A DNA stretch of 64,000 nucleotides from Salinispora tropica CNB-440 (GTDB taxonomy: Bacteria > Actinomycetota > Actinomycetes > Mycobacteriales > Micromonosporaceae): the NCBI RefSeq assembly GCF_000016425.1, contig NC_009380.1:4716144-4780143 (forward strand), read 5' to 3'. How positions within the stretch are numbered: position 1 is the stretch's first letter; each line of letters begins with the position of its first letter. Under the pieces are notes generated by a model. The model had not been told where the DNA came from. It saw nothing but the letters and a program-made list of their open reading frames with translations, and made no database searches. Positions 8,474-15,814 of the stretch are shown here, in pieces. A program made the translations under genes and the position numbers.

Positions 8474-9429
8474 CCGACACCCGGCTACTGACCCAGCCTC
8501 ACACGACCGTCGAACCGGGGGCTGTCCATCGTCGTCATGCTGACACCGTCTTCCTCGCCGATGTCCACCCGGACGGCACGGACGGATATGTGGCGACGGC
8601 GTTGCTGCCCGAGAGCCACACGTACTATTCAGCACACACCGCGGAGGCGAATCGTCGTCTCGATCCGATGCTGCTACTGGAGGCCTGCCGGCAGGTCGTC
8701 ATCTACATCGGCCACAACAGCCTCGGCCTGGCCAACGACACCCGATTCCTGATGGACTCCTGCGAGATCTCCGTGCCGGCCGACGCGTATGTGCAACGGC
8801 CCGACGGCGGTTCGACCACGCTGACGATGCGCGTCACCGTAGCGGCGGTCCGGGTCGGCAGCCGGCTCCGCGCGTTCACGTCCCGGTACGAGCTGTCACT
8901 CGGTGCGGTGCCGATCGGATCAACAGTCATCACCTCGTCGGTCGTGTCCCCGGCCGCCTACACGCGGCTGCGCCGCCGGGCTTGCGGCGGGTCACCGCCG
9001 CCTTGGTCCGACCAACTGTGCCCGTACCTGGACGGGGCGGTTTCCCCCTCGACTGTCGGCCGCCTTGTACCCGCCGACGTGCTGTTGGCCGAGGTTCGTT
9101 CTGACTCGGATAAGACCACCGCACGGGTGCTGCTGCCTTTCGACCACCTGGGCTTGTTCGACCACCGGCAGGACCACGTTCCGGGAACCCTCCTCATCGA
9201 GGCGGCCCGTCAGCTCGGCGCCGCACTCAGTCCCGAGCCAGACGCGGCGGTGATGACCGGGCTTGCCGGCACGTTCGATGCGTTCGTCGAACTGGACGCT
9301 CCGGTGCACCTCGTGGCCCGGGCAGGCACGACTGACGATGAGCGGTCGGTCGAGGTGGTGCAGGGCGGCACCGTGCTCGCAACGATCAAGGTTGCTACCT
9401 CCCGAGCACACAGCGGGCCGCCAAGGTGA
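8470..9429 (+). CDS. AfsA/ScbA-type double-hotdog protein
   Basis: 319 residues with two copies of the A-factor biosynthesis hotdog domain. The first (about 18-140) has VHRRHADTVFLADV, LPESHTYY and DPMLLLEACRQVVIYIGH; the second (about 190-300) has VLLPFDHLGLFDHRQDHVPG and LLIEAARQLGAAL. AfsA joins a beta-ketoacyl-ACP to the hydroxyl of dihydroxyacetone phosphate, the first step to gamma-butyrolactone, butenolide and methylenomycin-furan signals. No gamma-butyrolactone receptor of the ArpA type is adjacent, so this copy may esterify another phosphorylated acceptor. It is the last gene of the coupled series; its ATG overlaps the upstream stop. Confidence 0.82.
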   Translation: MTDTRLLTQPHTTVEPGAVHRRHADTVFLADVHPDGTDGYVATALLPESHTYYSAHTAEANRRLDPMLLLEACRQVVIYIGHNSLGLANDTRFLMDSCEISVPADAYVQRPDGGSTTLTMRVTVAAVRVGSRLRAFTSRYELSLGAVPIGSTVITSSVVSPAAYTRLRRRACGGSPPPWSDQLCPYLDGAVSPSTVGRLVPADVLLAEVRSDSDKTTARVLLPFDHLGLFDHRQDHVPGTLLIEAARQLGAALSPEPDAAVMTGLAGTFDAFVELDAPVHLVARAGTTDDERSVEVVQGGTVLATIKVATSRAHSGPPR

Positions 9430-9539
9430 TCATCGATGGCACCCTGTCGACGACACGGCCCACGTAGCGAGGAACAGCGTGTGCCGTGCCAGAACTCTGT
9501 TTGTGGCTGTGAGCTGGCGCTTTGAAGATCTGGTCAGGC

Positions 9540-10560
9540 TGCCCGGTGGTATTCGTTGATCACGCCGCCGAGGCGTTGTCGCGTCGTATCCGAGTGTCCA
9601 TGGCGATGACGACGGCCGAGTCGTGGTTCGGTGGTCGCTGTTGCCGGCCTTGATGCGGGCGGTGATTGTTGAAGTGGTTCACGTACTCGCCGACCACCGT
9701 GAGGGCGTGTCGTTCGTGGTCGATCAGCAGCACCTGGGCAGCGTTCCCACGGTCCCGAAAGCCACGGGATCATCACCGCAGACTTCTTCGAAACGACCAC
9801 CCTGACCGGTGCCCGCCTCCACGTCCTCTCGACCACCAACCATGCCACCCGGCGGATCCGAATCCTCGGTGCGACCGCGCACCCCACCGCGGCGTGAGTG
9901 GCACAGACCGCCCGCAACCTGGTCACGGACCTCGAAGACACCGACTGCCAGGTGAAATACCGATCTTGGAGGAGATTCGCAAGCTCGTACAGTCGGTGTT
10001 CTCGGGACTGTCTTTTTGGTCATCGAGGATGCGGAGGCTACGGCTCCAGCGTTCGACGACACAGTTCGCCTGTGAGGTCCGGGGTCGGGTCTTGACCACT
10101 GGGATGCCCTCGGCGGTGAAGACATCAGCGAAGGCGGTGTGTACTTGGCGTCGCGGTCGCGGACGGGGATTGGAAACCGGTGGGCGCGCTCGCCCCAGAT
10201 CGAAGGTGAGGTTTGCGGGCCTGCTGGGTCACCCGCTGCCCGGTGGCGTGCGTGGTGACGCCGAGGAGATGGACCCGTCGGGTGGCTACCTCCATAGCCA
10301 CCAGCAGGTACAGGCGTCGTAGCAGGATCGTGTGGATGTGGAACACAGTCGATGGCCAGCAGGCCAGTGGCCTGGTTACGCAGGAAGGTCCGCCAGCTCG
10401 CGTCCTGCCGGCGCAGCACCGCAACCTCGCGCCGCAGCGCGAGGACCTCGATCAGCAGCGCCCTGTCGTCACGCCGCCGCCCGCGCCATCGCGGGGCCGA
10501 TGACTGGCCGGATGTCGCGCAGCCTGGCGGAGGCGTCCCCTCCCAGACGGCGTTCTGCCC
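9540..10560 (-). pseudogene. Degenerate integrase-core transposase with an inverted integrase fragment inside
   Basis: On the minus strand, three frames together give a DDE integrase-core protein: WRTFLRNQATGLLAIDC near 10390, LYLLVAMEVATRRVHLLGV near 10300, AFADVFTAEGIPVVKTRP near 10110, NHFNNHRPHQG near 9670, and the C-terminal end VINEYHRAA at 9540. Multiple frameshifts and stops break it. Between about 9745 and 9965 lies a piece of a related integrase on the opposite strand (HVLSTTNHATRRIRILGATA), so the element was interrupted or partly inverted. No intact terminal repeats were found. The region separates the operon at 1-9429 from the next genes. Confidence 0.75.
9745..9965 (+). pseudogene. 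Inverted fragment of a related integrase
   Basis: The + strand encodes ITADFFETTTLTGARLHV, then NHATRRIRILGATAHPTAA, a TGA stop at 9898, and AQTARNLVTDLEDTD, all in one frame. This is the central catalytic region of the same integrase-core family as the surrounding minus-strand pseudogene but is not identical to it, pointing to a second element rather than a simple inversion. Both ends are truncated, so it cannot be functional. Confidence 0.6.
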
Positions 10561-10662
10561 TTCGGTAACCGGTCGGCTGCCGAGACCCACTCGCGCCTGC
10601 GCCTGCGGCCTCGGGACGGTCCGCCTGCCTGGCACTTTCACGAGAGTCGGGCGCTGACCCAC

Positions 10663-11238
10663 TCAGGTCTTCGGCTTGGCACGCACGTGCATGCGTTCGC
10701 CTTGGCGGCCGAGGATGCTGAGGATCTCCACCGGGTGGTGTCCGGTGCTGCCGAACCAGTGCGGCAGCCGGGTGTCGAACTCGGCGGCTTCGCCGGTGCC
10801 GAGGACGATGTCATGATCGCCGAGGACCAGCCTGAGTCTTCCGGCCAGGACATAGAGCCATTCGTAGCCCTCGTGGGTCTTGGGCTCGGGCATCGACTGG
10901 TCGACTGGGATAATCACCTTCCAGGCTTGCAGGGATCCGGGGTGCTGGGTCAGCGGCAAGACGGTACGGCCGTTGACCTTGCGCGGCTGCAGGCGCACGC
11001 GAGGGTCGCCGATCTGGGGTACGTCGACGAGTTTATCGAGGGGGATGCGGTGGGCCGCGGCGATGGGCAGCAGCAGTTCCAGGCTCGGCTTGCGCTGCCC
11101 GGCCTCTAGCCGGGACAGTGTGCTCTTGGAGATTCCGGTCGCTTCGGCGAGTTCGGCCAGGGTCACCCCGCGTTGGGCCCGTGCCCGCTTCAGCCGGGGG
11201 CCGATTTCGGCCAAAGCCGCGCTGAAAGTGTCGTTCAC
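10663..11238 (-). CDS. XRE-family regulator with C-terminal cupin domain
   Basis: 191 residues. Residues 12-70 form a Cro/C1-type helix-turn-helix (LKRARAQRGVTLAELAEATG, then KSTLSRLEAGQRKPSLE). Residues ~105-185 form a cupin (THEGYEWLYVLAGRLRLVLG, then GEAAEFDTRLPHWFG), the likely small-molecule sensor. Such SutR/PuuR-like proteins usually repress a neighbouring metabolic gene. It is transcribed divergently from the flavoprotein at 11317-12240 with ~78 bp between them, so that gene and its own are the likely targets. Confidence 0.85.
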   Translation of the reverse strand: MNDTFSAALAEIGPRLKRARAQRGVTLAELAEATGISKSTLSRLEAGQRKPSLELLLPIAAAHRIPLDKLVDVPQIGDPRVRLQPRKVNGRTVLPLTQHPGSLQAWKVIIPVDQSMPEPKTHEGYEWLYVLAGRLRLVLGDHDIVLGTGEAAEFDTRLPHWFGSTGHHPVEILSILGRQGERMHVRAKPKT

Positions 11239-11316
11239 CTACTCATTGCACCTCAGCATTCCCGGATTCGGCAACTAACATCGCCATTTCCGCCGGGGCC
11301 GCCGCAGACTTGCGGC

Positions 11317-12240
11317 ATGAGCGAACATGACGTGGTGATCGTGGGCGGCGGCGCCGCCGGGCTGAGCGCGGCACTGGTCCTCGGCCGGGCACGCCGCAGG
11401 GTGGCGATCGTCGACGCAGGAGAGCCGCGTAACGCACCGGCCCAGCACATGCAGGGTTTCCTGTCGCGTGACGGCATGCCGCCGGCAGAACTGCTCGCGG
11501 CGGGCCGGGCAGAGGTGACCGGGTACGGCGTCGAGCTCATCGCCGGCACGGTCGACCGGATCGAACTCGGCTTCGCCGTCCAGCTCGGCGGCGGTCGGAT
11601 GCTGGCCGCCCGAAGGGTCCTGGTGGCTACCGGCCTGCGCGACGAGATCCCCGATATTCCGGGCCTTCGTCAGCGATGGGCGCGAACAGTGCTGCACTGC
11701 CCGTACTGTCACGGCTACGAAGTCCGCGACCAGCCCCTCGGTGTCATCGCCTCGGCGGAGCACGCCCTGCTGGTCTGCCAGTGGTCGCCTGATGTCGTCT
11801 ACTTCCCGCACACCAGCACCGTCAGCGACGAGGACCGGGCCAGGCTGACCGCCCGCGGCGTGCGCATCGTCGAAGGTGAGATCGCCTGCATCGCCGACGG
11901 AGAGGCGCAGATGGCCGACGGGACCACCGTCGACCGGCAGGCGTTCTTCGTCCGTCCGCGCTTCGTGCCGACCTCGAACCTGCTGTCCGGCCTCGGCGCC
12001 GCCGTGGACGCCGGTGGCTGGGCCGTCATCGACTCAACCGGGCGCACCAGCGTGCCTGGCGTGTGGGCTGCCGGCAACGCTGTTGACCCGCGCGCGCAGG
12101 TGATCACCGCTGCGGGGCAGGGTTCCGCCGCCGCGATCGCCATCAACAACGACCTCGTCAACGACGACGTCGCACAAGCCCTCACGGTGCTCGGGTCCGA
12201 CCCGGAACCGACTTTCTCAAAAGGAATCGCCACATCATGA
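11317..12240 (+). CDS. Thioredoxin-reductase-like FAD/NAD(P) oxidoreductase
   Basis: 307 residues. FAD-binding VVIVGGGAAGLSAAL (GxGxxG) is at the N-terminus, a redox-type CPYCHGYEVRD is near residue 128, and a second FAD-contacting segment SVPGVWAAGNAVDP is near the C-terminus. The recognisable NADPH-binding region is short and weak, as in the small actinobacterial group that carries the CPYCHGYE motif. It probably reduces a disulfide or a small-molecule partner. ATG at 11317 begins the FAD motif at the usual distance. It is divergent from the XRE-cupin regulator and overlaps the small membrane protein downstream (ATGA). Confidence 0.83.
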   Translation: MSEHDVVIVGGGAAGLSAALVLGRARRRVAIVDAGEPRNAPAQHMQGFLSRDGMPPAELLAAGRAEVTGYGVELIAGTVDRIELGFAVQLGGGRMLAARRVLVATGLRDEIPDIPGLRQRWARTVLHCPYCHGYEVRDQPLGVIASAEHALLVCQWSPDVVYFPHTSTVSDEDRARLTARGVRIVEGEIACIADGEAQMADGTTVDRQAFFVRPRFVPTSNLLSGLGAAVDAGGWAVIDSTGRTSVPGVWAAGNAVDPRAQVITAAGQGSAAAIAINNDLVNDDVAQALTVLGSDPEPTFSKGIATS

Positions 12241-12470
12241 CCGACAACACGCCCAAGCGGATCGGCCCTCCGCCCCGCCATCACCTGGCCATCATGATCT
12301 GGATCGCGGTCTTCCCGACTCTCACCGTCCTGAACCTGCTTCTCGGCAGCGCGCTCGAGCAGGCACCGACAGTCCTGCGCACGCTGATCCTGTCCACCAT
12401 CGCCGTGCCGATCGTCATCTTCGGCCTGATGCCGCCGCTCCAGCGCCTCCGGCTTTTCCTGCTGAGGTAA
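12237..12470 (+). CDS. Small two-helix membrane protein
   Basis: 77 residues. Two hydrophobic stretches (LAIMIWIAVFPTLTVLNLLL and LILSTIAVPIVIFGLM) are separated by a short polar loop, with a basic C-terminal tail. The start overlaps the upstream stop, so it is co-translated with the thioredoxin-reductase-like enzyme. Similar short proteins often sit with such flavoproteins in actinobacteria; function unknown. Confidence 0.65.
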   Translation: MTDNTPKRIGPPPRHHLAIMIWIAVFPTLTVLNLLLGSALEQAPTVLRTLILSTIAVPIVIFGLMPPLQRLRLFLLR

Positions 12471-12536
12471 CCGCACCTCACGCCCTGGTACACCCGTAGG
12501 TGTCGACAATCAACGGAGGAAGCGACAGGGCGGGTT

Positions 12537-12797
12537 ATGGCGGACCTGGTCTACACCCGGGTCTCCACCGACGAGCAGAGCACACAGCGGCAGACGTATC
12601 TGCGCACGGAGGCTGGGCTCACCGACAGCGCGGAGGGCGTGTGGTTGTTCAGTGATCCGGCGAGCTCCTCGAAGATCCCGGCGTTGGAGCGTGCCGGCTT
12701 CCGGAAGCTGGGCGGCTACGCCCGGCCCGGTGACCAGTTGACCGTCGCCACCTGTGTCCCTGCCCGTCTATTGGCGTCCGTTAAGAAGGTTATCTAA
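12537..12797 (+). pseudogene. Serine recombinase N-terminal stub
   Basis: Reads MADLVYTRVSTDEQSTQRQ, with the catalytic Ser of the resolvase/invertase family in YTRVST, followed by FSDPASSSKIPALERAGF, a resolvase core segment. It ends after 86 residues, far short of a working recombinase (180+ residues with a DNA-binding domain). The tail after residue 70 looks unrelated, suggesting fusion to neighbouring DNA after a deletion. It lies 48 bp from a tRNA 3'-end duplicate, consistent with the remnant of an integrated element. Confidence 0.6.
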
Positions 12798-12844
12798 TTC
12801 GCCGTGGCGCCGCTGCCGCAGCTCAGACCATTTCTGATCGTGTT

Positions 12845-12880
12845 CGCCCGAAGGGACTCGAGCCCCTGACCTTCTGATCC
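12845..12880 (-). other. tRNA 3'-end-like attachment-site scar
   Basis: On the minus strand the bases read like the anticodon-distal half of a tRNA: GATCAGAAGGTCAGGGG, then CTCGAGTCCC, then TTCGGGCG, i.e. variable loop, T-arm with GGGG-CTCGAGT-CCC(C), and the start of the acceptor 3' strand. There is no 5' half, so this is not a tRNA gene. Such copies are left where tRNA-targeting elements integrate. Confidence is moderate because the source tRNA is not in the window. Confidence 0.45.
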
Positions 12881-12885
12881 GTTGA

Positions 12886-13176
12886 CTAGCTTTGGATGCG
12901 CCCAGCGCCTTGCAGTCGGTGGACTGTGGCATCCATCCGGCTGAGCACCTCCGTTTCGGTTACTCCGGTGGCCGCGGCGAGCTCGATGGCCAGTAGGCGG
13001 GAGACCGTAGCGAGGCCGACGACCACCTCGAACGGGTCCGGTTCATCGTGCAGCGCCTGCTGGAGCGCGGTGTCGGGTTCGCGATGCTCGGCCGCCCAGG
13101 TGGTGACCACGCGCAGGCCGGATCGCAGGCAGCGGAACTGTGTCGGGGAGAGCCAGGAGCCGGTCTCGCTGCTCAT
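12886..13176 (-). CDS. Hypothetical protein downstream of class I aldolase
   Basis: 96 residues, mainly helical (TQFRCLRSGLRVVTTWAAEH, then VVGLATVSRLLAIELAAATG), with no recognised domain. It begins 20 bp after the aldolase stop on the same strand, so it is probably the second gene of that Zur-box operon. Codon usage fits the neighbourhood. No metal-binding Cys or His cluster is visible; function unknown. Confidence 0.55.
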   Translation of the reverse strand: MSSETGSWLSPTQFRCLRSGLRVVTTWAAEHREPDTALQQALHDEPDPFEVVVGLATVSRLLAIELAAATGVTETEVLSRMDATVHRLQGAGRIQS

Positions 13177-13196
13177 AATCGTCAGCTCGGTCGAGG

Positions 13197-14084
13197 TCAG
13201 GCGATCGAGGCCTGGTAGATGGACTCGATCGACGCATCGAGGGCGCGGTCGAACTCCTCGTCACTCTGCTGCGCCGTCAACCCGTCCAGCAGGGCCCGGC
13301 TGAAGCTGGCGATGAGGCCTGGGTTGCGAGACAGGCGCGCGTTTGCCTCGTCCCGGCTGTAGCCACCGGAGAGAGCGACGACGCGGGCAATCGCAGGGTG
13401 AGCGGCGAGATCGGTGTAGAACCCGTCGACGGACGGAATAGTGATCTTGAGGGAAATCTTCTGCTCACCGAACGCGTCCAGCCGCTTCATGATCGCCGCC
13501 TTCAACAACACTTCGGCCTCGGCCTTGTCCGGGGCCTTGATGTCGACCTCGGGCTCCACGATCGGCACCAGGTCCGCTGCGAGAACGCGCTCGGCGATCT
13601 CGAACTGCTGGGCAACAATGCGATCGATCCCGGCTGCGTTCGCCGAGTGGATGACCGACCGCTCCTTCGTGCCGAAGACACCTGCTGCGCGGGCACGGTT
13701 GAGCAGCTCATCGAGGGCCGGGATCTCCCGCATCACCTGGACGCCGTCCTGCTCGTCCTGCATACCCTTGTCGATCTTCAGGAAGGGCACGATGCCCTTG
13801 TCCTTCCAGAGGTAGTCGACGAACCCGCGCCCGTCGATCTGACGGTCGAGGGTGCCCTCGAACAGAATCGCGCCCAGGATCCGCTCGGACGTGAAGGCAC
13901 GGCTAGTAACGACACGTACCCGTGCGGCATGGATCAGGTCGAACATCTCCGCCTGGGACGAGTACTCGGATTCGTCGACCCCGTACAACCGCAGCGCCTT
14001 CGGCGTGCTGCCGCCGCTCTGGTCCAGCGCGGCGATGAACCCGCTTCCGGTCTCGAATCGGGTGAGCTGCTCCTGGTCGGGCAA
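13197..14084 (-). CDS. Fructose-bisphosphate aldolase class I (zinc-independent)
   Basis: 295 residues, the length of the short class I aldolases. It opens with FIAALDQSGGSTPKALRLYG and has KGIVPFLKIDKGMQ and the late SLKITIPSVDGFYTDLAA, whose Lys is a likely Schiff-base residue. Class I aldolases need no metal, unlike the zinc-dependent class II enzyme that most actinobacteria use for glycolysis. The TTG start at 14084 follows a GAGGAAG ribosome-binding site. A Fur/Zur-type palindrome sits at 14129-14143, ~45 bp upstream, so this is best read as a zinc-sparing isozyme made when zinc is low. The hypothetical gene at 12886-13176 follows in the same operon. Confidence 0.85.
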   Translation of the reverse strand: MPDQEQLTRFETGSGFIAALDQSGGSTPKALRLYGVDESEYSSQAEMFDLIHAARVRVVTSRAFTSERILGAILFEGTLDRQIDGRGFVDYLWKDKGIVPFLKIDKGMQDEQDGVQVMREIPALDELLNRARAAGVFGTKERSVIHSANAAGIDRIVAQQFEIAERVLAADLVPIVEPEVDIKAPDKAEAEVLLKAAIMKRLDAFGEQKISLKITIPSVDGFYTDLAAHPAIARVVALSGGYSRDEANARLSRNPGLIASFSRALLDGLTAQQSDEEFDRALDASIESIYQASIA

Positions 14085-14128
14085 GGCGCTTCCTCTCGTG
14101 GCGGTGATCTGGTCGCCGCCAGTCTAAT

Positions 14129-14143
14129 CGAAAATCGTTTTCA
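14129..14143 (-). promoter_or_regulatory. Zur-like operator upstream of class I aldolase
   Basis: Minus strand TGAAAACGATTTTCG is a 7-1-7 inverted repeat of the Fur/Zur type, close to the actinobacterial Zur consensus as I recall it (TGAAAATGATTTTCA). It lies just upstream of the aldolase leader with a possible -10 (TGTACT) overlapping its upstream edge, a layout expected for repression. Three more boxes of this type occur in the window (17738, 21928, 47602). Confidence 0.7.
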
Positions 14144-14164
14144 GTACAGACTGTCGCGCGAAGT

Positions 14165-14480
14165 GTGGCCCTACGGGCGGCGGGCACGTTTCCTGCCGAG
14201 GCGGCGCATGCGGGTCCACGGCGAGGGTCAGGCCGAGCAGTTCGCCGGGCGTGGGCGAGACGGCCGTCGGCCAGCTCGTAACGGGTACGCCGCCCCTCGG
14301 GCACTCTTACGAACAGCCCGCACCGAGAAGTGGCCGGTCCACGACGCCGCTCTGCGCGCGGAACCGGCCAAGGCGGGTCTGGTCGCGGAGGCGCCCGACG
14401 ACAACCCTGCTGCTCGTCTTCTGGCCGCGCGGCCAGCGGTGGCTCGCGCGGGGGGGGCCAAGGCTGGGCTCCGAAGCCGT
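14165..14480 (-). pseudogene. ArsR-type regulator remnant
   Basis: On the minus strand two or three frames give the end of a winged-helix ArsR/SmtB protein: VRVPEGRRTRYELADGRLAH (about 14306-14247), then in another frame ELLGLTLAVDPHAPPRQ. The conserved beta-wing (EGRxTRYELAD) is clear, but frameshifts break it and the N-terminal half is not readable. It occupies the ~400 bp between the aldolase and the COG0523 gene. Confidence 0.45.
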
Positions 14481-14483
14481 GGG

Positions 14484-15551
14484 TCATCTACTGAGGACGC
14501 GGTAGCGGTGCAACCGTCGGAGCCCGGCAACGTCAGGCCGGTCTGCCGGCGTGGTCGCAACGGCGTCCAGACGCTGCTGTGCGGCGAGTTGGTCCAGGTG
14601 CATGCCGATCGCGACGAGTTCGCCAACCAGGGGCGGCTCCGGTAGCGGGGTGATATGGATCAGAGTTCCGACGACATGGACGGCGAAACCCCGCTCGGCC
14701 CGGTGACCGCGCACCCGCACCCGGCCCTTGAGCCGGTAGGCACCCGAAGGCGGATGTTCGACCAAGTCGATCAGCAGGCTCGGAGAGACAGGCTGCGTCA
14801 GCTCTGCAGCGGCCGCTCGTGCGTGGTCGTGGTCGTGGTCGTGGTCGCTCTCGCGAATGAGCTGGGCGAGCGGAAGCTCGTCGACCGGGTCCTCGTCGGC
14901 TGCGGTGTCGAACACGAGCATCGGATCGATCCGGCTGTGGCGGGCGGTGATGACCTGCACGTGCGGGTTGCGTCGTCGTACCCGTTCCCGAATCCGGTCG
15001 AGCACCCGTTCACGGTCCGCAAGCGGCAGTAGATCCGTCTTGTTGATGACGACGAGCGTCGCCGCTGCGTAACGAATGGGCGGCTCCGGCCGGAGGTCCA
15101 CGGTGCGGAAATGTCCGATTGCATCGATCACCTCGACAAGGCCTCCAGGCCGGGTCTCTTTGGCGCTGCTGCCGACCCTGATGAGACGAGCGAGATGGAC
15201 CGGTTCGGCCATGCCGCTGGCTTCTACCAGGATCGCATCCAGCCGCAGCCGAGGCCGGGAGAGGCGATGAAGCGCGTCGAGTAAACCGCCTGCGTCGGGC
15301 AGGTGGCAGATGCAGCCGCCGGAGATGACTGCGGCTTCGTCGACCTGCCCGGTCACGAGGGCTGCATCCACGTTCAACGTACCGAAGTCGTTGACGACAA
15401 CGCCCACGCGTGCGCCGGGCCGACGAAGCAGGTGGTTGAGCAGGCTTGTCTTTCCCGCGCCCAGATAACCGGTTAGCGCGATGACCGGCACCCGGCCCGA
15501 GGCGCCCCGTGTGGAGGCGGTGTTGCCGGAGGCAATCTTCGCGTCAGCCAC
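14484..15551 (-). CDS. COG0523 (CobW/ZNG1-type) GTPase metallochaperone
   Basis: 355 residues. Walker A GYLGAGKTSLLNHLL begins at residue 28, VVVNDFG follows at ~52-58 and NKTDLL provides base recognition. The metal-binding site, normally CxCC, reads C80-I-C82-H83, with His for the last Cys. A DHDHDHDHA run (residues ~240-250) and the C-terminal CobW domain follow. COG0523 proteins deliver zinc or other metals to apo-enzymes using GTP. The GTG start follows GGGAGGG. It has no obvious Zur box of its own; a 6-3-6 inverted repeat (15586-15600) lies upstream. It keeps the P-loop that its two relatives in this window have lost. Confidence 0.82.
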   Translation of the reverse strand: MADAKIASGNTASTRGASGRVPVIALTGYLGAGKTSLLNHLLRRPGARVGVVVNDFGTLNVDAALVTGQVDEAAVISGGCICHLPDAGGLLDALHRLSRPRLRLDAILVEASGMAEPVHLARLIRVGSSAKETRPGGLVEVIDAIGHFRTVDLRPEPPIRYAAATLVVINKTDLLPLADRERVLDRIRERVRRRNPHVQVITARHSRIDPMLVFDTAADEDPVDELPLAQLIRESDHDHDHDHARAAAAELTQPVSPSLLIDLVEHPPSGAYRLKGRVRVRGHRAERGFAVHVVGTLIHITPLPEPPLVGELVAIGMHLDQLAAQQRLDAVATTPADRPDVAGLRRLHRYRVLSR

Positions 15552-15585
15552 ATCGCCCTCCCATCACGGCGAGCGTCCGCATATC

Positions 15586-15600
15586 GTCCGTTAGACGGAC
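15586..15600. promoter_or_regulatory. Inverted repeat upstream of the COG0523 GTPase gene
   Basis: GTCCGT-TAG-ACGGAC is a perfect 6-3-6 palindrome about 35 bp before the GTG start at 15551. It does not resemble the Zur boxes and could be an operator for another regulator, or chance in GC-rich DNA. Confidence 0.3.
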
Positions 15601-15666
15601 GGGAGGCGGGGTGACAATTACGAGGATGGCGCGTCTCACCGAGGCCTCCTTTACGGGCGCGGCGGG

Positions 15667-15691
15667 CGGTCGGCGGACGATCCGCCGACCG
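15667..15691. terminator. Hairpin, 11-bp perfect stem
   Basis: CGGTCGGCGGA - CGA - TCCGCCGACCG forms a perfect GC-rich stem between the HU gene (stop at 15815, minus) and the COG0523 gene (start at 15551, minus). With the second hairpin at 15720-15753 it probably ends HU transcription. Confidence 0.55.
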
Positions 15692-15719
15692 GGATCGTCC
15701 CCCCGTCCGCGCGGTCGGC

Positions 15720-15753
15720 GGCTGCCATCCTCAAGTCCTTCAGGATGGCAGCC
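15720..15753. terminator. Hairpin, 12-bp perfect stem, probable HU terminator
   Basis: GGCTGCCATCCT and AGGATGGCAGCC are separated by 10 bases. The stem lies ~60 bp downstream of the HU stop codon (minus strand). There is no U-tract, as is common for actinobacterial terminators. Confidence 0.6.
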
Positions 15754-15814
15754 GAACCCGTCATGCTGCCCCATCGGGCGACAAGGGAATTCGTGATGCC
15801 GACAAAAGTCGACG

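Noticed and set aside
12845..12880. Complete tRNA gene
   Set aside because: Only the 3' half pattern is present; no D-arm or anticodon arm precedes it on the minus strand.
13398..14645. Long + strand frame (415 codons) opposite the class I aldolase
   Set aside because: It is antisense to a clear aldolase gene; the predicted protein has no motif and the high GC content keeps antisense frames open.
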